Source of the DNA: Lacipirellula limnantheis
GTDB taxonomy: Bacteria; Planctomycetota; Planctomycetia; Pirellulales; Lacipirellulaceae
NCBI RefSeq assembly: GCF_007746075.1
Contig: NZ_CP036339.1
Location: forward strand, 6,070,028-6,134,027
Direction: 5' to 3'
Length of the DNA: 64,000 nt
Made by a program: the position numbers and the translations under genes. The stretch's first letter is position 1. Each line of letters begins with the position of its first letter. The notes under the pieces are model-generated. The model did not search any database. It was given only the letters and a program-made list of their open reading frames with translations, and had not been told where the DNA came from. Positions 35,092-43,127 of this stretch are shown here, piece by piece.

Positions 35092-35778
35092 TTACTTCGT
35101 CTCGTCGGCGGGAGCGGCCGGCGGGACGTCGTCGCCAAGTAGCCGGCGGAAGTCGTCGCGAAGATCTTCGAACAGGCGTTTCGACTTGCCAACCATATTT
35201 TCTGCTACGTCTTGCCAAGCTTTGAAATAGCGATGTTCGTCTCTGCGCTCAGTATCGACCTGCTGTCGGAACGCGACAAAGTTCAAGTGTGTCTCCCTGA
35301 GATACTCGTGGACCTTGTCCGCTGTCGAGGCGGGTATGTAAATCTCCTTCGGATAAAAGGTCGCAGTGACTCTTTTGAAGGCATCTATCGTTGCTTCCCT
35401 AAGCCGCGGCCAATCAGCTGGATCGACGGTGGCGACGGCATAGTCGCCGAACGCACCACGCAAGCCCCGCAGGCCGGCGTACACGTCGGCGATGGCTTGT
35501 GCTCTGTCGGCGTGCAATCGACTGAATCGCGTCTCGTTCCGAAAGGCGTCGACCCGAAGATCAGACCGGAGCCGCTCTAGTTCGATCTCGTGCTTGATCC
35601 GCATTTCCGCGAGGTGACGGTCGAAAACATTCTGTTGCGCAGCAATTTTCTCGTTGAAGTCGTGGTCAAGGGATCGCTTGAGGTGATTGAGAAACCAGTC
35701 ACGGAAGAAATACGCGACAAACGCGATGACCGCGAGGCAAATACTGGAGCCGATGATTGCGTCGATAAATACTCTCAT
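35092..35778 (-). CDS. Membrane-anchored coiled-coil protein
   Basis: 228 residues from ATG 35778 (an upstream start at 35841 adds 21 with no signal). Helix IDAIIGSSICLAVIAFVAYF, then a long coiled coil (LNHLKRSLDHDFNEKIAAQQ, RHLAEMRIKHEIELERLRSD) and a helical domain to the end. It is the only minus-strand gene inside the element, so probably a cargo gene under its own control. Single-pass anchored coiled coils occur in phage-exclusion systems, but no effector motif is visible here. Confidence 0.65.
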   Translation of the reverse strand: MRVFIDAIIGSSICLAVIAFVAYFFRDWFLNHLKRSLDHDFNEKIAAQQNVFDRHLAEMRIKHEIELERLRSDLRVDAFRNETRFSRLHADRAQAIADVYAGLRGLRGAFGDYAVATVDPADWPRLREATIDAFKRVTATFYPKEIYIPASTADKVHEYLRETHLNFVAFRQQVDTERRDEHRYFKAWQDVAENMVGKSKRLFEDLRDDFRRLLGDDVPPAAPADETK

Positions 35779-35956
35779 GCTGCCCAATTTGCCCCTCGCC
35801 GCCGCCAATTGCAAGACGCCGAGCGGAAGCGACCGCCGCACGCCCCGCGTCGCGAGCGCTCGTCGCTCGCCGTGACCATTGGGCCGCGTTTTTCGGGAGG
35901 CTGCGAGGCGGGCTGCTAGCGGCTAGAGCTCAATCATCGACCAGAGGGGCCAAAAA

Positions 35957-36175
35957 ATGAGTGAAGATGGTCACCGGGGGCCGCCGCCGTCGTGGGAACC
36001 CACCCCCGAGGAGATCGCCGCAGAGTGCGAATTGATCAGAGCGAGCTGGTCGCCCGCCGAGCGGCGCCGGCGCTGCGCCTGGGCCATCACGGGCCGCGTG
36101 ACGGTCACTGAGGTGCACGCCGACGAGCGCGAGGGCTTGCTCGGGTTGACGCCAGCCAGCGTTGTGAGACATTAA
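35957..36175 (+). CDS. Small hypothetical protein of the element
   Basis: 72 residues: PSWEPTPEEIAAECELIRAS, WSPAERRRRCAWAITGRVTV. A short helical protein of the type often found beside integrases of planctomycete elements; I recall the W-S-P-A-E-R-R-R-R pattern but cannot verify it. Function unknown. Confidence 0.55.
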   Translation: MSEDGHRGPPPSWEPTPEEIAAECELIRASWSPAERRRRCAWAITGRVTVTEVHADEREGLLGLTPASVVRH

Positions 36176-36241
36176 GGGGGTCAGCAGTTCGCTGGCCGGC
36201 CGTGAGAAGCCGATTGAGGACAATTCGATGATCGCAACATC

Positions 36242-36362
36242 AGACCGTAGGCCCGGTAGTGTGGGCGCGTGTAGTAGCTACGATCCGCGAAGGCGGGGAG
36301 CGAAGACACGCGCGGGTGACTCAATCACCTTCTCAACCGCATTACCGGGCCTACGGTCTTTT
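36242..36362 (+). ncRNA. Multi-hairpin structured element, candidate RNA
   Basis: An outer 17-bp perfect stem (36242-36258 with 36343-36359) encloses an 8-bp stem GCGCGTGT/ACACGCGC (36265-36272 with 36306-36313). That stem carries a CCGC-GAAG-GCGG hairpin. A separate GGTGA-CTCAA-TCACC hairpin lies at 36315-36329. The outer stem ends in T4 (36359-36362) like an intrinsic terminator. It lies in a 290-bp gap just before the integrase operon. It could be a regulatory RNA, a folded single-strand DNA site, or a terminator. Confidence 0.5.
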
Positions 36363-36465
36363 CTAGCGCCGTCGGATTGTCAGAAGCGTCCCAGCCACAG
36401 GGGCGCTTGCCCCGCTGGGGCGACTTCTTTTCCGGGCAATCGCGCCGGCGCCATGGGGGATTCCA

Positions 36466-36888
36466 ATGGTGACCAACGCTACGCGCTACTTTTGGCAGAA
36501 GGCGGTGACGTGCAACGCCCGCCAAATGCTGCACCTCGCCGAGGCGTCGCTTGAACGCGGCTCGACGATCGAAGCCGGCTGCCGCCTACGCGAGGCCGTG
36601 CGGGTGTGGTTGGAAGCCGAGTGCCAGTACGGCCAGTGCGCGCCGAAGAGCTGCGGCAAACGCTCGACGCGGCCCTCGCCGCGGACGCTGGCGTTTGCAC
36701 TCAGAAACGCCGGTCACTGCTCGCGAGAGAAAGTTGACGACATCATCGACATTCTGCGGATCGGGAATGACGCGGCCCACCTGGTCGCCGTCCGGCCGGA
36801 GCTCGTGCTGGCGGCGATTTCACTGCTGCACGCGTACTTAGACAGATCCCCTTATCTGATCGAATCGACGAAGGGGGGGCGGTCATGA
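36466..36888 (+). CDS. HEPN/DUF4145-like hypothetical protein
   Basis: 140 residues. Two long helical segments (RQMLHLAEASLERGSTIEAG, CRLREAVRVWLEAECQYG, and DDIIDILRIGNDAAHLVAVR) recall HEPN-like helical bundles: 'A-x-x-R-x-x-E' in the first helix and 'R-x-x-x-N-x-x-A-H' in the second, where R-x4-6-H is the usual ribonuclease motif. It overlaps the integrase start by 4 nt, hence operonic. The HEPN reading is tentative. Confidence 0.5.
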   Translation: MVTNATRYFWQKAVTCNARQMLHLAEASLERGSTIEAGCRLREAVRVWLEAECQYGQCAPKSCGKRSTRPSPRTLAFALRNAGHCSREKVDDIIDILRIGNDAAHLVAVRPELVLAAISLLHAYLDRSPYLIESTKGGRS

Positions 36889-37787
36889 ATAACATCTTCG
36901 AATTCGCCGAGCAGTACATCGCGGCGCGTGACCTTAGCGACCTTTACGCCATGCGGCTCACTTTGGCGGCTGATCGGTTGGCGACCTTCGCTCGAAGCGA
37001 TTTACTGGAAGATTGCTTTACCGAGATCAGCGTCAATCGGTTCCTTTCATCGCACCCGCCGGAGACGTCACCCCGCACGGTGCGAAGCTACCGCAGCGAC
37101 GTGCTGGCCCTGTGGAACGCGGCCGCTGACCTGGATCTCGTGCCGTACCCCGTAGCGCGGCGCATTAAGCGGCCGAAGTGCCCGGCGCTGGTGATCGACT
37201 GCTTCAGCGTAGAAGAGGTTCGGCTAATCGTCGCCCAGGCCGAGCGCTGCCACCCCTACACGATGTCGAATGGCATCAACCGCCGCCAGTATTGGCCGGC
37301 GGCGATTCGGCTCGCGTGGGACACGGGGCTACGCCGCGGCGACGTGTGGAAGTTCCGCAAGAGTTGGATTCGCCCCGACGGCTCTGCTCGCATTGTGCAA
37401 AACAAGACGGGGCAGGCGCTGACGGTGCGTCTTCACCCGAGCACGATCGAAGCGTTGAACGCGATCCCGTTCGACTTGGCAACGAAGTGGCCCTCATCGG
37501 ACGCGAACGGTTCGCGGTTCTCGAAGCAGTTCAAAGACATCTGCCGATCGGCGGGGGTGTTCCGAGGAACCTTCAAATGGCTGAGACGCGGCAGCGGCAG
37601 CTACGTCGAGGCGGTTCAGCCGGGCGCGGGCGGCAAGCACTTGGGGCACAGTTCGCCGCAAGTGTTCGGCCAGCATTACGACGCGCGGCTGACGAGTGCC
37701 GCGGCGCCGATGCCTCCCGCGCTCGACGATGGCGCGTCGGATCGGCCGGCGAGCGAGTTCAACCCCGACGAGTTTGCGTTTCTGTAG
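36885..37787 (+). CDS. Tyrosine recombinase/integrase (first)
   Basis: 300 residues, about the size of XerD-like enzymes. An N-terminal SAM-like core-binding domain lies at ~10-90 (TFARSDLLEDCFTEISVNRF, PRTVRSYRSDVLALWNAAAD). In the catalytic domain the first arginine is at ~150 (WDTGLRRGDVW), lysine near 174, the second arginine at ~234 (FKWLRRGSGSY), histidine at 255 (KHLGHSS) and tyrosine at 265 (FGQHYDARL). The box-II histidine (H-x-x-R) is Lys here, a variation known in phage integrases. It is separated from the tRNA by the second integrase. Confidence 0.85.
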   Translation: MNNIFEFAEQYIAARDLSDLYAMRLTLAADRLATFARSDLLEDCFTEISVNRFLSSHPPETSPRTVRSYRSDVLALWNAAADLDLVPYPVARRIKRPKCPALVIDCFSVEEVRLIVAQAERCHPYTMSNGINRRQYWPAAIRLAWDTGLRRGDVWKFRKSWIRPDGSARIVQNKTGQALTVRLHPSTIEALNAIPFDLATKWPSSDANGSRFSKQFKDICRSAGVFRGTFKWLRRGSGSYVEAVQPGAGGKHLGHSSPQVFGQHYDARLTSAAAPMPPALDDGASDRPASEFNPDEFAFL

Positions 37788-38323
37788 CGATACCCCGTCG
37801 CGGGCGGGCGGCGGGGTTGATGGTTTGCCGGGCGGGAGGGGGCGACAAACTGCCCAGAGAGTCACCCCCTCAACCACCGCCCGGCGCACGGCAGTGCAGT
37901 GTAATTCGGGCGACGGCAAACGCGAGCGAGTTGAGAAAAAGGTAGTGCGCCAGTGCAAAACCTTAAACGCAGTCCCCGGCAGGCGGCGGTAGCGCAAATG
38001 GAGGCCACGCCGGTCGGGTGTACTGCCCAACGATCCTGACCGGCGTGGCGTTCCGCCTGAATCAGCCGGCGCCGCAAGAACGGACGCCGACCAACAATAA
38101 GCCCAGGGGGGGGGAATGGGCGGCGGAATGGTCGCAGACGATGCGAATGGCGTCAACACGAATCGGAGTGGTAGCCAAACCCGTGACGAAACGGTCGCCG
38201 ATCACCCCTCTGCAGGGAGGGGTGGCGAGAAGTTTCAGAGCGGGGCTTTCCCTTTCCAGGTTCCAGAATCTGGAACCTCAACCCTCAACTGGCGGCGTCG
38301 CCAGTTCAACCCTTGGAGGACGG
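37788..38323. other. Non-coding gap between integrases with paired hairpins
   Basis: Two perfect hairpins stand side by side: AGGTTCCAG-AAT-CTGGAACCT at 38258-38278 and AACTGGCG-GCGT-CGCCAGTT at 38287-38306. They lie 18-66 nt before an integrase remnant with its own GGAGG. They look like operators or attenuators. The rest of the gap has GC-rich terminator-like stems near 37800-37825 and no gene. Confidence 0.55.
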
Positions 38324-38464
38324 ATGGCAAGTTTATCAACAGGCAAAGACGGCAAGCGGAAGGGCTTGCATCGCGTGCTGCTGACTGACGCGAACGGGAA
38401 GCGGCGGATCGTCCGGCGACTGAGTTCAACCTCGACGAGTTTGCGTTTCTGTAGACGTCGCTGA
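38324..38464 (+). pseudogene. Deletion remnant of a third integrase
   Basis: It starts like the second integrase (MASLSTGKDGKRKGLHRVLL, TDANGKRRIVRRL; GGAGG upstream). It then runs, out of frame, into a copy of the last ~32 bases of the first integrase gene (compare 37756-37787 with 38423-38454: GAGTTCAACC, GACGAGTTTGCG, TTTCTGTAG). So an integrase with the first gene's 3' end has lost its whole catalytic domain by internal deletion. It points to stacked integrase acquisitions. Confidence 0.6.
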
Positions 38465-38561
38465 ATCACTGCGGCATGTTCGCGTTGCTCAGGTTCAAAT
38501 TTTCCCCATCTCGCCGCAGGGAGGCGGCGGGTCGGATCAAATTTCTCAAGGTAGGAAACAA

Positions 38562-39824
38562 ATGGCATCGATCGGTACCGACAAGCGGGGCAACCGCTAC
38601 ATCCAATTTGAAGATCGCAACCGCCAGCGCCGCACGCTGCGACTTGGCAAAATCTCCCAACGGAACGCCGAGGCGGCGCGCCTGCGCGTCGAAAAGCTCG
38701 TTGCAGCGCAGATGCTCGACGCCGCGCCTGATCAAGAGACGACCCGCTGGTTGGCGGAGATCGGCGACAAGATCTCCGGAAAGCTCGCCAAGCTTGGCCT
38801 CATCGAAACGCGGAAGAGCATGCTGCTCGGCGAGTTCATCAAAGAGTTCAAGCGGGAGCGGGCAGGCCTGAAGCTCAGCACTCGCAAAGCGTGGGGAGCG
38901 CCGCACAAGTCACTGTTGGCCTTCTTCGGCGAGCGGACGCCGCTGCGGTCGATCAGCGAGGGCCAGGCGAAGGCGTGGCGGCGTTCGATCGCTCCGCGGC
39001 TCGCCGAGAACACGGTGCGGAAGTGGACTGCAATCGCGAAGACCCTCTTCGGCGCCGCCGTCGAGCACCGCCTCATCGACCGCAGCCCGTTCTCTAAATT
39101 GAAGTCGGGCATGGTCGAGAACAAAGCTCGCATGCACTTCGTCGACGCCGAGACGAGCCGCCTGGTTCTCGACGCCTGCCCCGACGTCGAATGGAAGCTG
39201 ATCTTCGCCCTAGCCCGCTGGGGCGGCCTACGGTGCCCCAGCGAGATGCGGGAGCTCAAATGGTCGGACATCCTCTGGGACCGCGACCGCTTCATCGTGC
39301 TGAGCCCCAAGACTGAGCATCAGGGCAAACCCATGCGGATCGTGCCGATCTTCCCCGAGCTGCTGCCGATCTTCCGCGAAGCATTCGAAGCTGCGGCAGA
39401 AGGGGCAATCTACGTCGTCCCGAGAACTCGCAACAGTTCGGTCAATCTCCGCACGCAGTTCAAGCGGATCGTCGAACGGGCCGGCGTGGCGCCTTGGCCG
39501 AAGCTCTTCCAGAACCTTCGCAGCACGCGGGAGACGGAGCTCGCCAATCACTACCCGATTCACGTCGCCTGCGAGTGGATCGGTAATAGCCGGCCGGTCG
39601 CGATGAAGCATTATCTCCAGGCCACGGAGGACCATTTCACGACGGCCGCGGGCGACAAAAGCGCTGCAAATGCGCTGCAGCGACTTGCGGTAAGCGATAG
39701 CAAGGCGATGCACAGGCAACAAAAAACCCCGGGGAATCAGCATTTCCCGGGGAAAAGGCAAGGTGCCAGTGGGCGCGCCAAGACTCGAACTTGGGACCTC
39801 AGCCTTATCAGGGCTGCGCTCTAA
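38562..39824 (+). CDS. Tyrosine recombinase/integrase at the tRNA end
   Basis: 420 residues. An N-terminal arm-binding part (~1-90), a core-binding part (~95-180) and a catalytic domain: R224 in WGGLRCPSEMREL, K250 in LSPKTEHQG, R320 in FQNLRSTRETEL, Y351 in MKHYLQATED. The two box histidines are Gln and Asn/Gly, as in related large planctomycete integrases as I recall them. The frame crosses the attachment core (codons 403-410) into the antisense of tRNA-Ile and ends there. Thus its last ~11 residues depend on whether the element is integrated. Confidence 0.85.
   Translation: MASIGTDKRGNRYIQFEDRNRQRRTLRLGKISQRNAEAARLRVEKLVAAQMLDAAPDQETTRWLAEIGDKISGKLAKLGLIETRKSMLLGEFIKEFKRERAGLKLSTRKAWGAPHKSLLAFFGERTPLRSISEGQAKAWRRSIAPRLAENTVRKWTAIAKTLFGAAVEHRLIDRSPFSKLKSGMVENKARMHFVDAETSRLVLDACPDVEWKLIFALARWGGLRCPSEMRELKWSDILWDRDRFIVLSPKTEHQGKPMRIVPIFPELLPIFREAFEAAAEGAIYVVPRTRNSSVNLRTQFKRIVERAGVAPWPKLFQNLRSTRETELANHYPIHVACEWIGNSRPVAMKHYLQATEDHFTTAAGDKSAANALQRLAVSDSKAMHRQQKTPGNQHFPGKRQGASGRAKTRTWDLSLIRAAL
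39721..39752 (-). terminator. Terminator downstream of tRNA-Ile
   Basis: On the minus strand a CCCCGGGAA/TTCCCCGGGG stem with one bulge is followed by T6. It lies on the element side of the core, within the integrase reading frame, 18 nt past the tRNA, so the element brings its own terminator for the host tRNA. Confidence 0.7.
39768..39790. other. Right attachment site
   Basis: Second copy of the 23-bp repeat; here it forms the 3' end of the complete tRNA-Ile gene. Confidence 0.85.
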
Positions 39825-39843
39825 CCAACTGAGCTACGCGCCC
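39770..39843 (-). tRNA. tRNA-Ile (GAU)
   Basis: 74 nt on the minus strand. Acceptor GGGCGCG pairs with CGCGCCC plus discriminator A. The D-arm region is GTAGCTCAGTTGGTTAGAGC, the anticodon arm CAGCCCTGATAAGGCTG with anticodon GAT, then the T-arm with GTTCGAGTC. CCA is not encoded. It is the integration target of the 11-kb element, and the downstream integrase gene runs antisense into it. Confidence 0.95.
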
Positions 39844-40151
39844 GCACGATAGAAGCCCCCGGCTGCGCACCTTGGGGCGTTGGCAGTCCCCAGCGAGCGG
39901 GCGGCGATGCAAGCAAGTCCCATATTCTAGGTCGTCGCCGTTCCCTGTCAAAGGGGGCGACTGCCGGTGATTGCACGCTGTCGTTTGGTGCTCCGATCCC
40001 TCATTTCCTAGCGAAATCGGCCAAAATCGGCTAGCAGCGCCGGCAATCGGTCTGGCCTCGCACGCCCAATCGCCACTATAAAACCCCCATAAGTCCGCGG
40101 GCGGCCTGTTCCGCGGCGGCGCTACTGTTCCCGACCCGAAGGATTCCAGGC

Positions 40152-42089
40152 ATGCCCTCCCGTACCCTTGGCCGTTCGTCGTTGCTTGCCGCTGGCCTGC
40201 TGTCACTCGCCTCGACGGTGCAAGCAGCCGCTCCCACCGCCGAAGACGCCCTGAAGCTGGCGCCGGTGCAACCGGGGATTGAGTACGACATCCCCCCCGC
40301 CGCCGACGCAAAGAATTGCAAAATCAACCCCGAGAAGATCGGTAAGGTCACCGCCTGGGTCGTCCGCGATCCGAACGGCGTGATCCTGCGCCAGTTCTCC
40401 GACTCCAACGGCGACAACGTCGTCGACACCTGGAGCTACTACAAGAACGGCCTCGAGGTCTACCGCGACGGCGACTTGAACTTCAATGGCAAGGCGGACC
40501 AATATCGCTGGTTCCACACCGGCGGCGCGCGCTGGGGCATCGACAAAAACGAAGACGGCAAGCTCGATGCGTGGAAGCAGATTTCGCCGGAGGAGGCGTC
40601 TGAAGAAGTGATCGCCGCTCTGCGGACGAAGGACGCGACGCGCTTCGCCCGGCTGCTGCTGACCGCGGATGACGTGAACAAGCTTGGCCTGTCGAAGGAA
40701 CTGAACGACAAGCTGACGGCGCGGATCGCCGAGGCGCCCAAGACATTCGCCAAGCTTGCTGGCGAGGGAAAAATCGACGCGAAGGCCGAGTTTGCGGACT
40801 TCGGCGGCCTCCGCCCCGGCAGCGTGCCGGCCGGCACGCGCGGCAGCACGAAGGACCTCACCGTCTACGAAGACGTCTGGGCGATGGTGCTCGCGGGCGA
40901 ACAGCCGCAACAGGTGCAGATTGGCAGCATGGTCAACGTCGACGGCTCCTGGAAGCTGATCGACGGCCCCGCGCTCGGCGGCGGCAATGCGGCGTTGGCC
41001 GGCTTCTTCTACGACTCCGCCGGCGCGCAACCGCAGCCGCAACCGGGGCAAGAGCAGCTGGCCGGCAACGAGCCGACCGAAGAGATGCAGAAGCTGATCG
41101 AAGCGATCCAGAAGGTCGATGACGAGCTTGCGTCAGCAGCGGAAGACAAGAAACCCGCGCTCAACACGCAACGCGCCGACCTGCTGGAACAACTCGCCGG
41201 CATCGCGAAGGAGCCCGCGGAGCGCGAGCAGTGGCTGCAGCAAATGTCCGACATGATCAGCTTCGCCGTGCAAGACGGCAGCTATCCCGACGGGATCGAA
41301 CGGCTCGAAAAGCTCGAAGCGAAGCTGGCCGAAGAGAAGGCGAGCGACGACCTGCGGACGCACGTCGAGTTCCGCCGCATGCAAGCCGCGTGGGGCAAGG
41401 CGATCGCCGAACCGAAGGCCGACTACGCCAAGATTCAGGAAGCATGGCTCAAGCAGCTCGAAGAGTTCGTCGACAAGCACAAGACCGGCGACCACGTCGC
41501 CGAGGCGCTGTTACAGCTGTCGATGGCGAGCGAATTCAACAGCGACAATGAAGCGGCCGAGAAGTGGTACCGCCGTCTGGTGACCGACTTCGCCAAGAGC
41601 CCCAACGCCGCCAAGGCGCAGGGCGCCATCCAGCGGCTCACGTCGACGGGCAAGAAGATTCCGCTCAAAGGAACGGCGCTGCAGGGCGGGGAAGTCGACC
41701 TCGCGCAATACGGCGGCAAAGTCGTGCTGATCCACTACTGGTCGTCCTCCTCGCCCACGGCGAAGACGGACGCGGAGACGATTGCCGACCTCTTCAAGAA
41801 GTACGGCGGCGCCAAGTTCGACGTGATCGGCGTGAACCTCGATTACTCGAAGGATGAAGTGACGAAGTTCCTCGCCGAAAACCAGAACGTTCGTTGGAAG
41901 CAGTTGTTCGAGCCGGGCGGCTTCGAGAGCCGACTGGCCAACGAGATGGGGATCATCACGCTGCCGATGACGATTCTCGTGGACGACAAGGGCGACGTCG
42001 TCAACACGAATCTCCAGATCACCGAACTGGAAGATGAGATCAAAAAGCTGATGGAGTCGCGCGTCGCCAATGCCGCGCCGGCGAAATGA
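40152..42089 (+). CDS. Exported thioredoxin-fold protein lacking active-site cysteines
   Basis: 645 residues. A signal peptide (SSLLAAGLLSLASTVQAAAP) precedes three acidic loops of EF-hand or calcium-binding look (DSNGDNVVD, DLNFNGKAD, DKNEDGKLD, residues ~85-140). A long helical middle with a coiled coil (~310-400) and TPR-like helices follows, then a TlpA/redoxin-like C-terminal domain from ~505 (LTSTGKKIPLKGTALQG, VDLAQYGGKVVLIHYWSSSS). The usual W-C-x-x-C is W-S-S-S-S-P at ~530, so no thiol chemistry. The cis-proline (ITLPMTILVDD) is kept. Probably a periplasmic binding or scaffold role. A terminator follows. Confidence 0.85.
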   Translation: MPSRTLGRSSLLAAGLLSLASTVQAAAPTAEDALKLAPVQPGIEYDIPPAADAKNCKINPEKIGKVTAWVVRDPNGVILRQFSDSNGDNVVDTWSYYKNGLEVYRDGDLNFNGKADQYRWFHTGGARWGIDKNEDGKLDAWKQISPEEASEEVIAALRTKDATRFARLLLTADDVNKLGLSKELNDKLTARIAEAPKTFAKLAGEGKIDAKAEFADFGGLRPGSVPAGTRGSTKDLTVYEDVWAMVLAGEQPQQVQIGSMVNVDGSWKLIDGPALGGGNAALAGFFYDSAGAQPQPQPGQEQLAGNEPTEEMQKLIEAIQKVDDELASAAEDKKPALNTQRADLLEQLAGIAKEPAEREQWLQQMSDMISFAVQDGSYPDGIERLEKLEAKLAEEKASDDLRTHVEFRRMQAAWGKAIAEPKADYAKIQEAWLKQLEEFVDKHKTGDHVAEALLQLSMASEFNSDNEAAEKWYRRLVTDFAKSPNAAKAQGAIQRLTSTGKKIPLKGTALQGGEVDLAQYGGKVVLIHYWSSSSPTAKTDAETIADLFKKYGGAKFDVIGVNLDYSKDEVTKFLAENQNVRWKQLFEPGGFESRLANEMGIITLPMTILVDDKGDVVNTNLQITELEDEIKKLMESRVANAAPAK

Positions 42090-42114
42090 GCTCGGAGAGA
42101 CCGCAACGGATCGA

Positions 42115-42147
42115 GTCAAAGCCACCAGCCCTGCTGGTGGCTTTGAC
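42115..42147 (+). terminator. Perfect 15-bp hairpin terminator
   Basis: GTCAAAGCCACCAGC, loop CCT, GCTGGTGGCTTTGAC, 26 nt after the stop of the thioredoxin-fold gene. There is no long T-run; it may act in both directions. Confidence 0.65.
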
Positions 42148-42405
42148 GATTGGCTGAACCGCGCCGCGCGATAGCGGTTGCATGTTCCCCGCAATTGTAA
42201 AAGCTTCACTCGAGGTCCGAAAAAAGCTCGGAAAAACTCGCTTCCTCACGATTGGCATGCCGATCGCATTCGACGCTTCCCACCGCGAGTCGGCGTCATG
42301 TCGTCTCGCCCGTTTGACCCGCCGCACCTACTGCGCAAGATGCGCCGTTGCGACGTCCCCCGCCCGCTCCCCGCGACAAGGAACGAGAAGGATCTCGGCC
42401 CCACC

Positions 42406-42675
42406 ATGGATTACGCTAGCTCGCTGCAAGTTGGATGGATTGCCATCCATCTGTTCGGATTGATCGTCGCCTGCCTCGTCCGCTTTTACGCCGACACGGC
42501 CGCCGAGGGCCCGCTGCAAGGCGCCTTCCTGCTTGGCCTGGCCGGCGTCGCGGTCGCGACGCTGGCTGGCGAACAATTCGCCTGGTCGCTCTGGACGATT
42601 TCCGGCGCTACGCTGGCCGCGATGATCGTCGTGGCGGTAGCCGATTTCCGCTGCCAGCAGCACGATCCCGCCTAA
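42406..42675 (+). CDS. Small three-helix membrane protein
   Basis: 89 residues from ATG 42406. Helices IAIHLFGLIVACLVRFYA, LQGAFLLGLAGVAVATLAG and ISGATLAAMIVVAVADF. It has the size and layout of small inner-membrane proteins without known domain. AAGGA lies ~14 nt upstream. Stands alone between terminators. Confidence 0.65.
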   Translation: MDYASSLQVGWIAIHLFGLIVACLVRFYADTAAEGPLQGAFLLGLAGVAVATLAGEQFAWSLWTISGATLAAMIVVAVADFRCQQHDPA

Positions 42676-43127
42676 ACGGAGCAAATAACGAATGCTGAGG
42701 CCCCCATGACGAGTGGGGGACGCTCGCTCCACATTCGTCACTCGTCATTCGGTTTGCGTCATTCGTCATTAATGGCGCCGGCCGCGCCCACTCTGCCGAC
42801 CCCTCTTCCGCCTCTTCGCGGCGGCATTTTCCGATTCATCCGCAAAATCGGAAAAAGACTCCCTTTCGGCGCCCTCTCCTGCCGAAACTTGTATCCAGAC
42901 GGAGCCTCGCGCCGTGGGGAAAGCGCCCACAACTGCGCGGCGTCGCGATGCGCCCCGTCACCGAACTGCTCGGCGGTTCGGCTAGTCCACAGTGCCCCAA
43001 CGCCTCTCAAATCAGAGGCGCCAATGCACTCGCTTGTTCCAAGCCATACGAGACAAAGGCTGGCGAACGCGAACCCATGAGGGGAACGCTTGCTCGCTAG
43101 CAAAAAGACTATCCCAGGAGGGGGACC
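42676..43127. other. Gene-free leader with short repeats
   Basis: Short tandem CATTCGTCA-like units fill 42728-42772. A hairpin TTTTCCGATT/AATCGGAAAA lies at 42827-42855. AGGAGG at 43117-43122 is the ribosome site for the next gene. The long minus-strand ORF over this region is a shadow. Confidence 0.5.

Larger units (their letters stand above)
28759..39790. mobile_element. 11.0-kb integrative element in tRNA-Ile
   Basis: A 23-bp direct repeat (28759-28781 and 39768-39790) copies the 3' end of tRNA-Ile(GAU), whose intact gene lies at the right end. The interior has two tyrosine recombinases next to the tRNA, an excisionase-like HTH protein at the other end, a replication-like gene, an S49 protease, a capsid-cement-like protein and several small genes, nearly all on the plus strand. 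No terminase, portal, major capsid, tail or relaxase was recognised. This fits an integrative element of phage ancestry, perhaps a satellite. Confidence 0.85.

Noticed and set aside
40203..41051. 282-codon minus-strand ORF
   Set aside because: Antisense to the thioredoxin-fold gene; no independent support.
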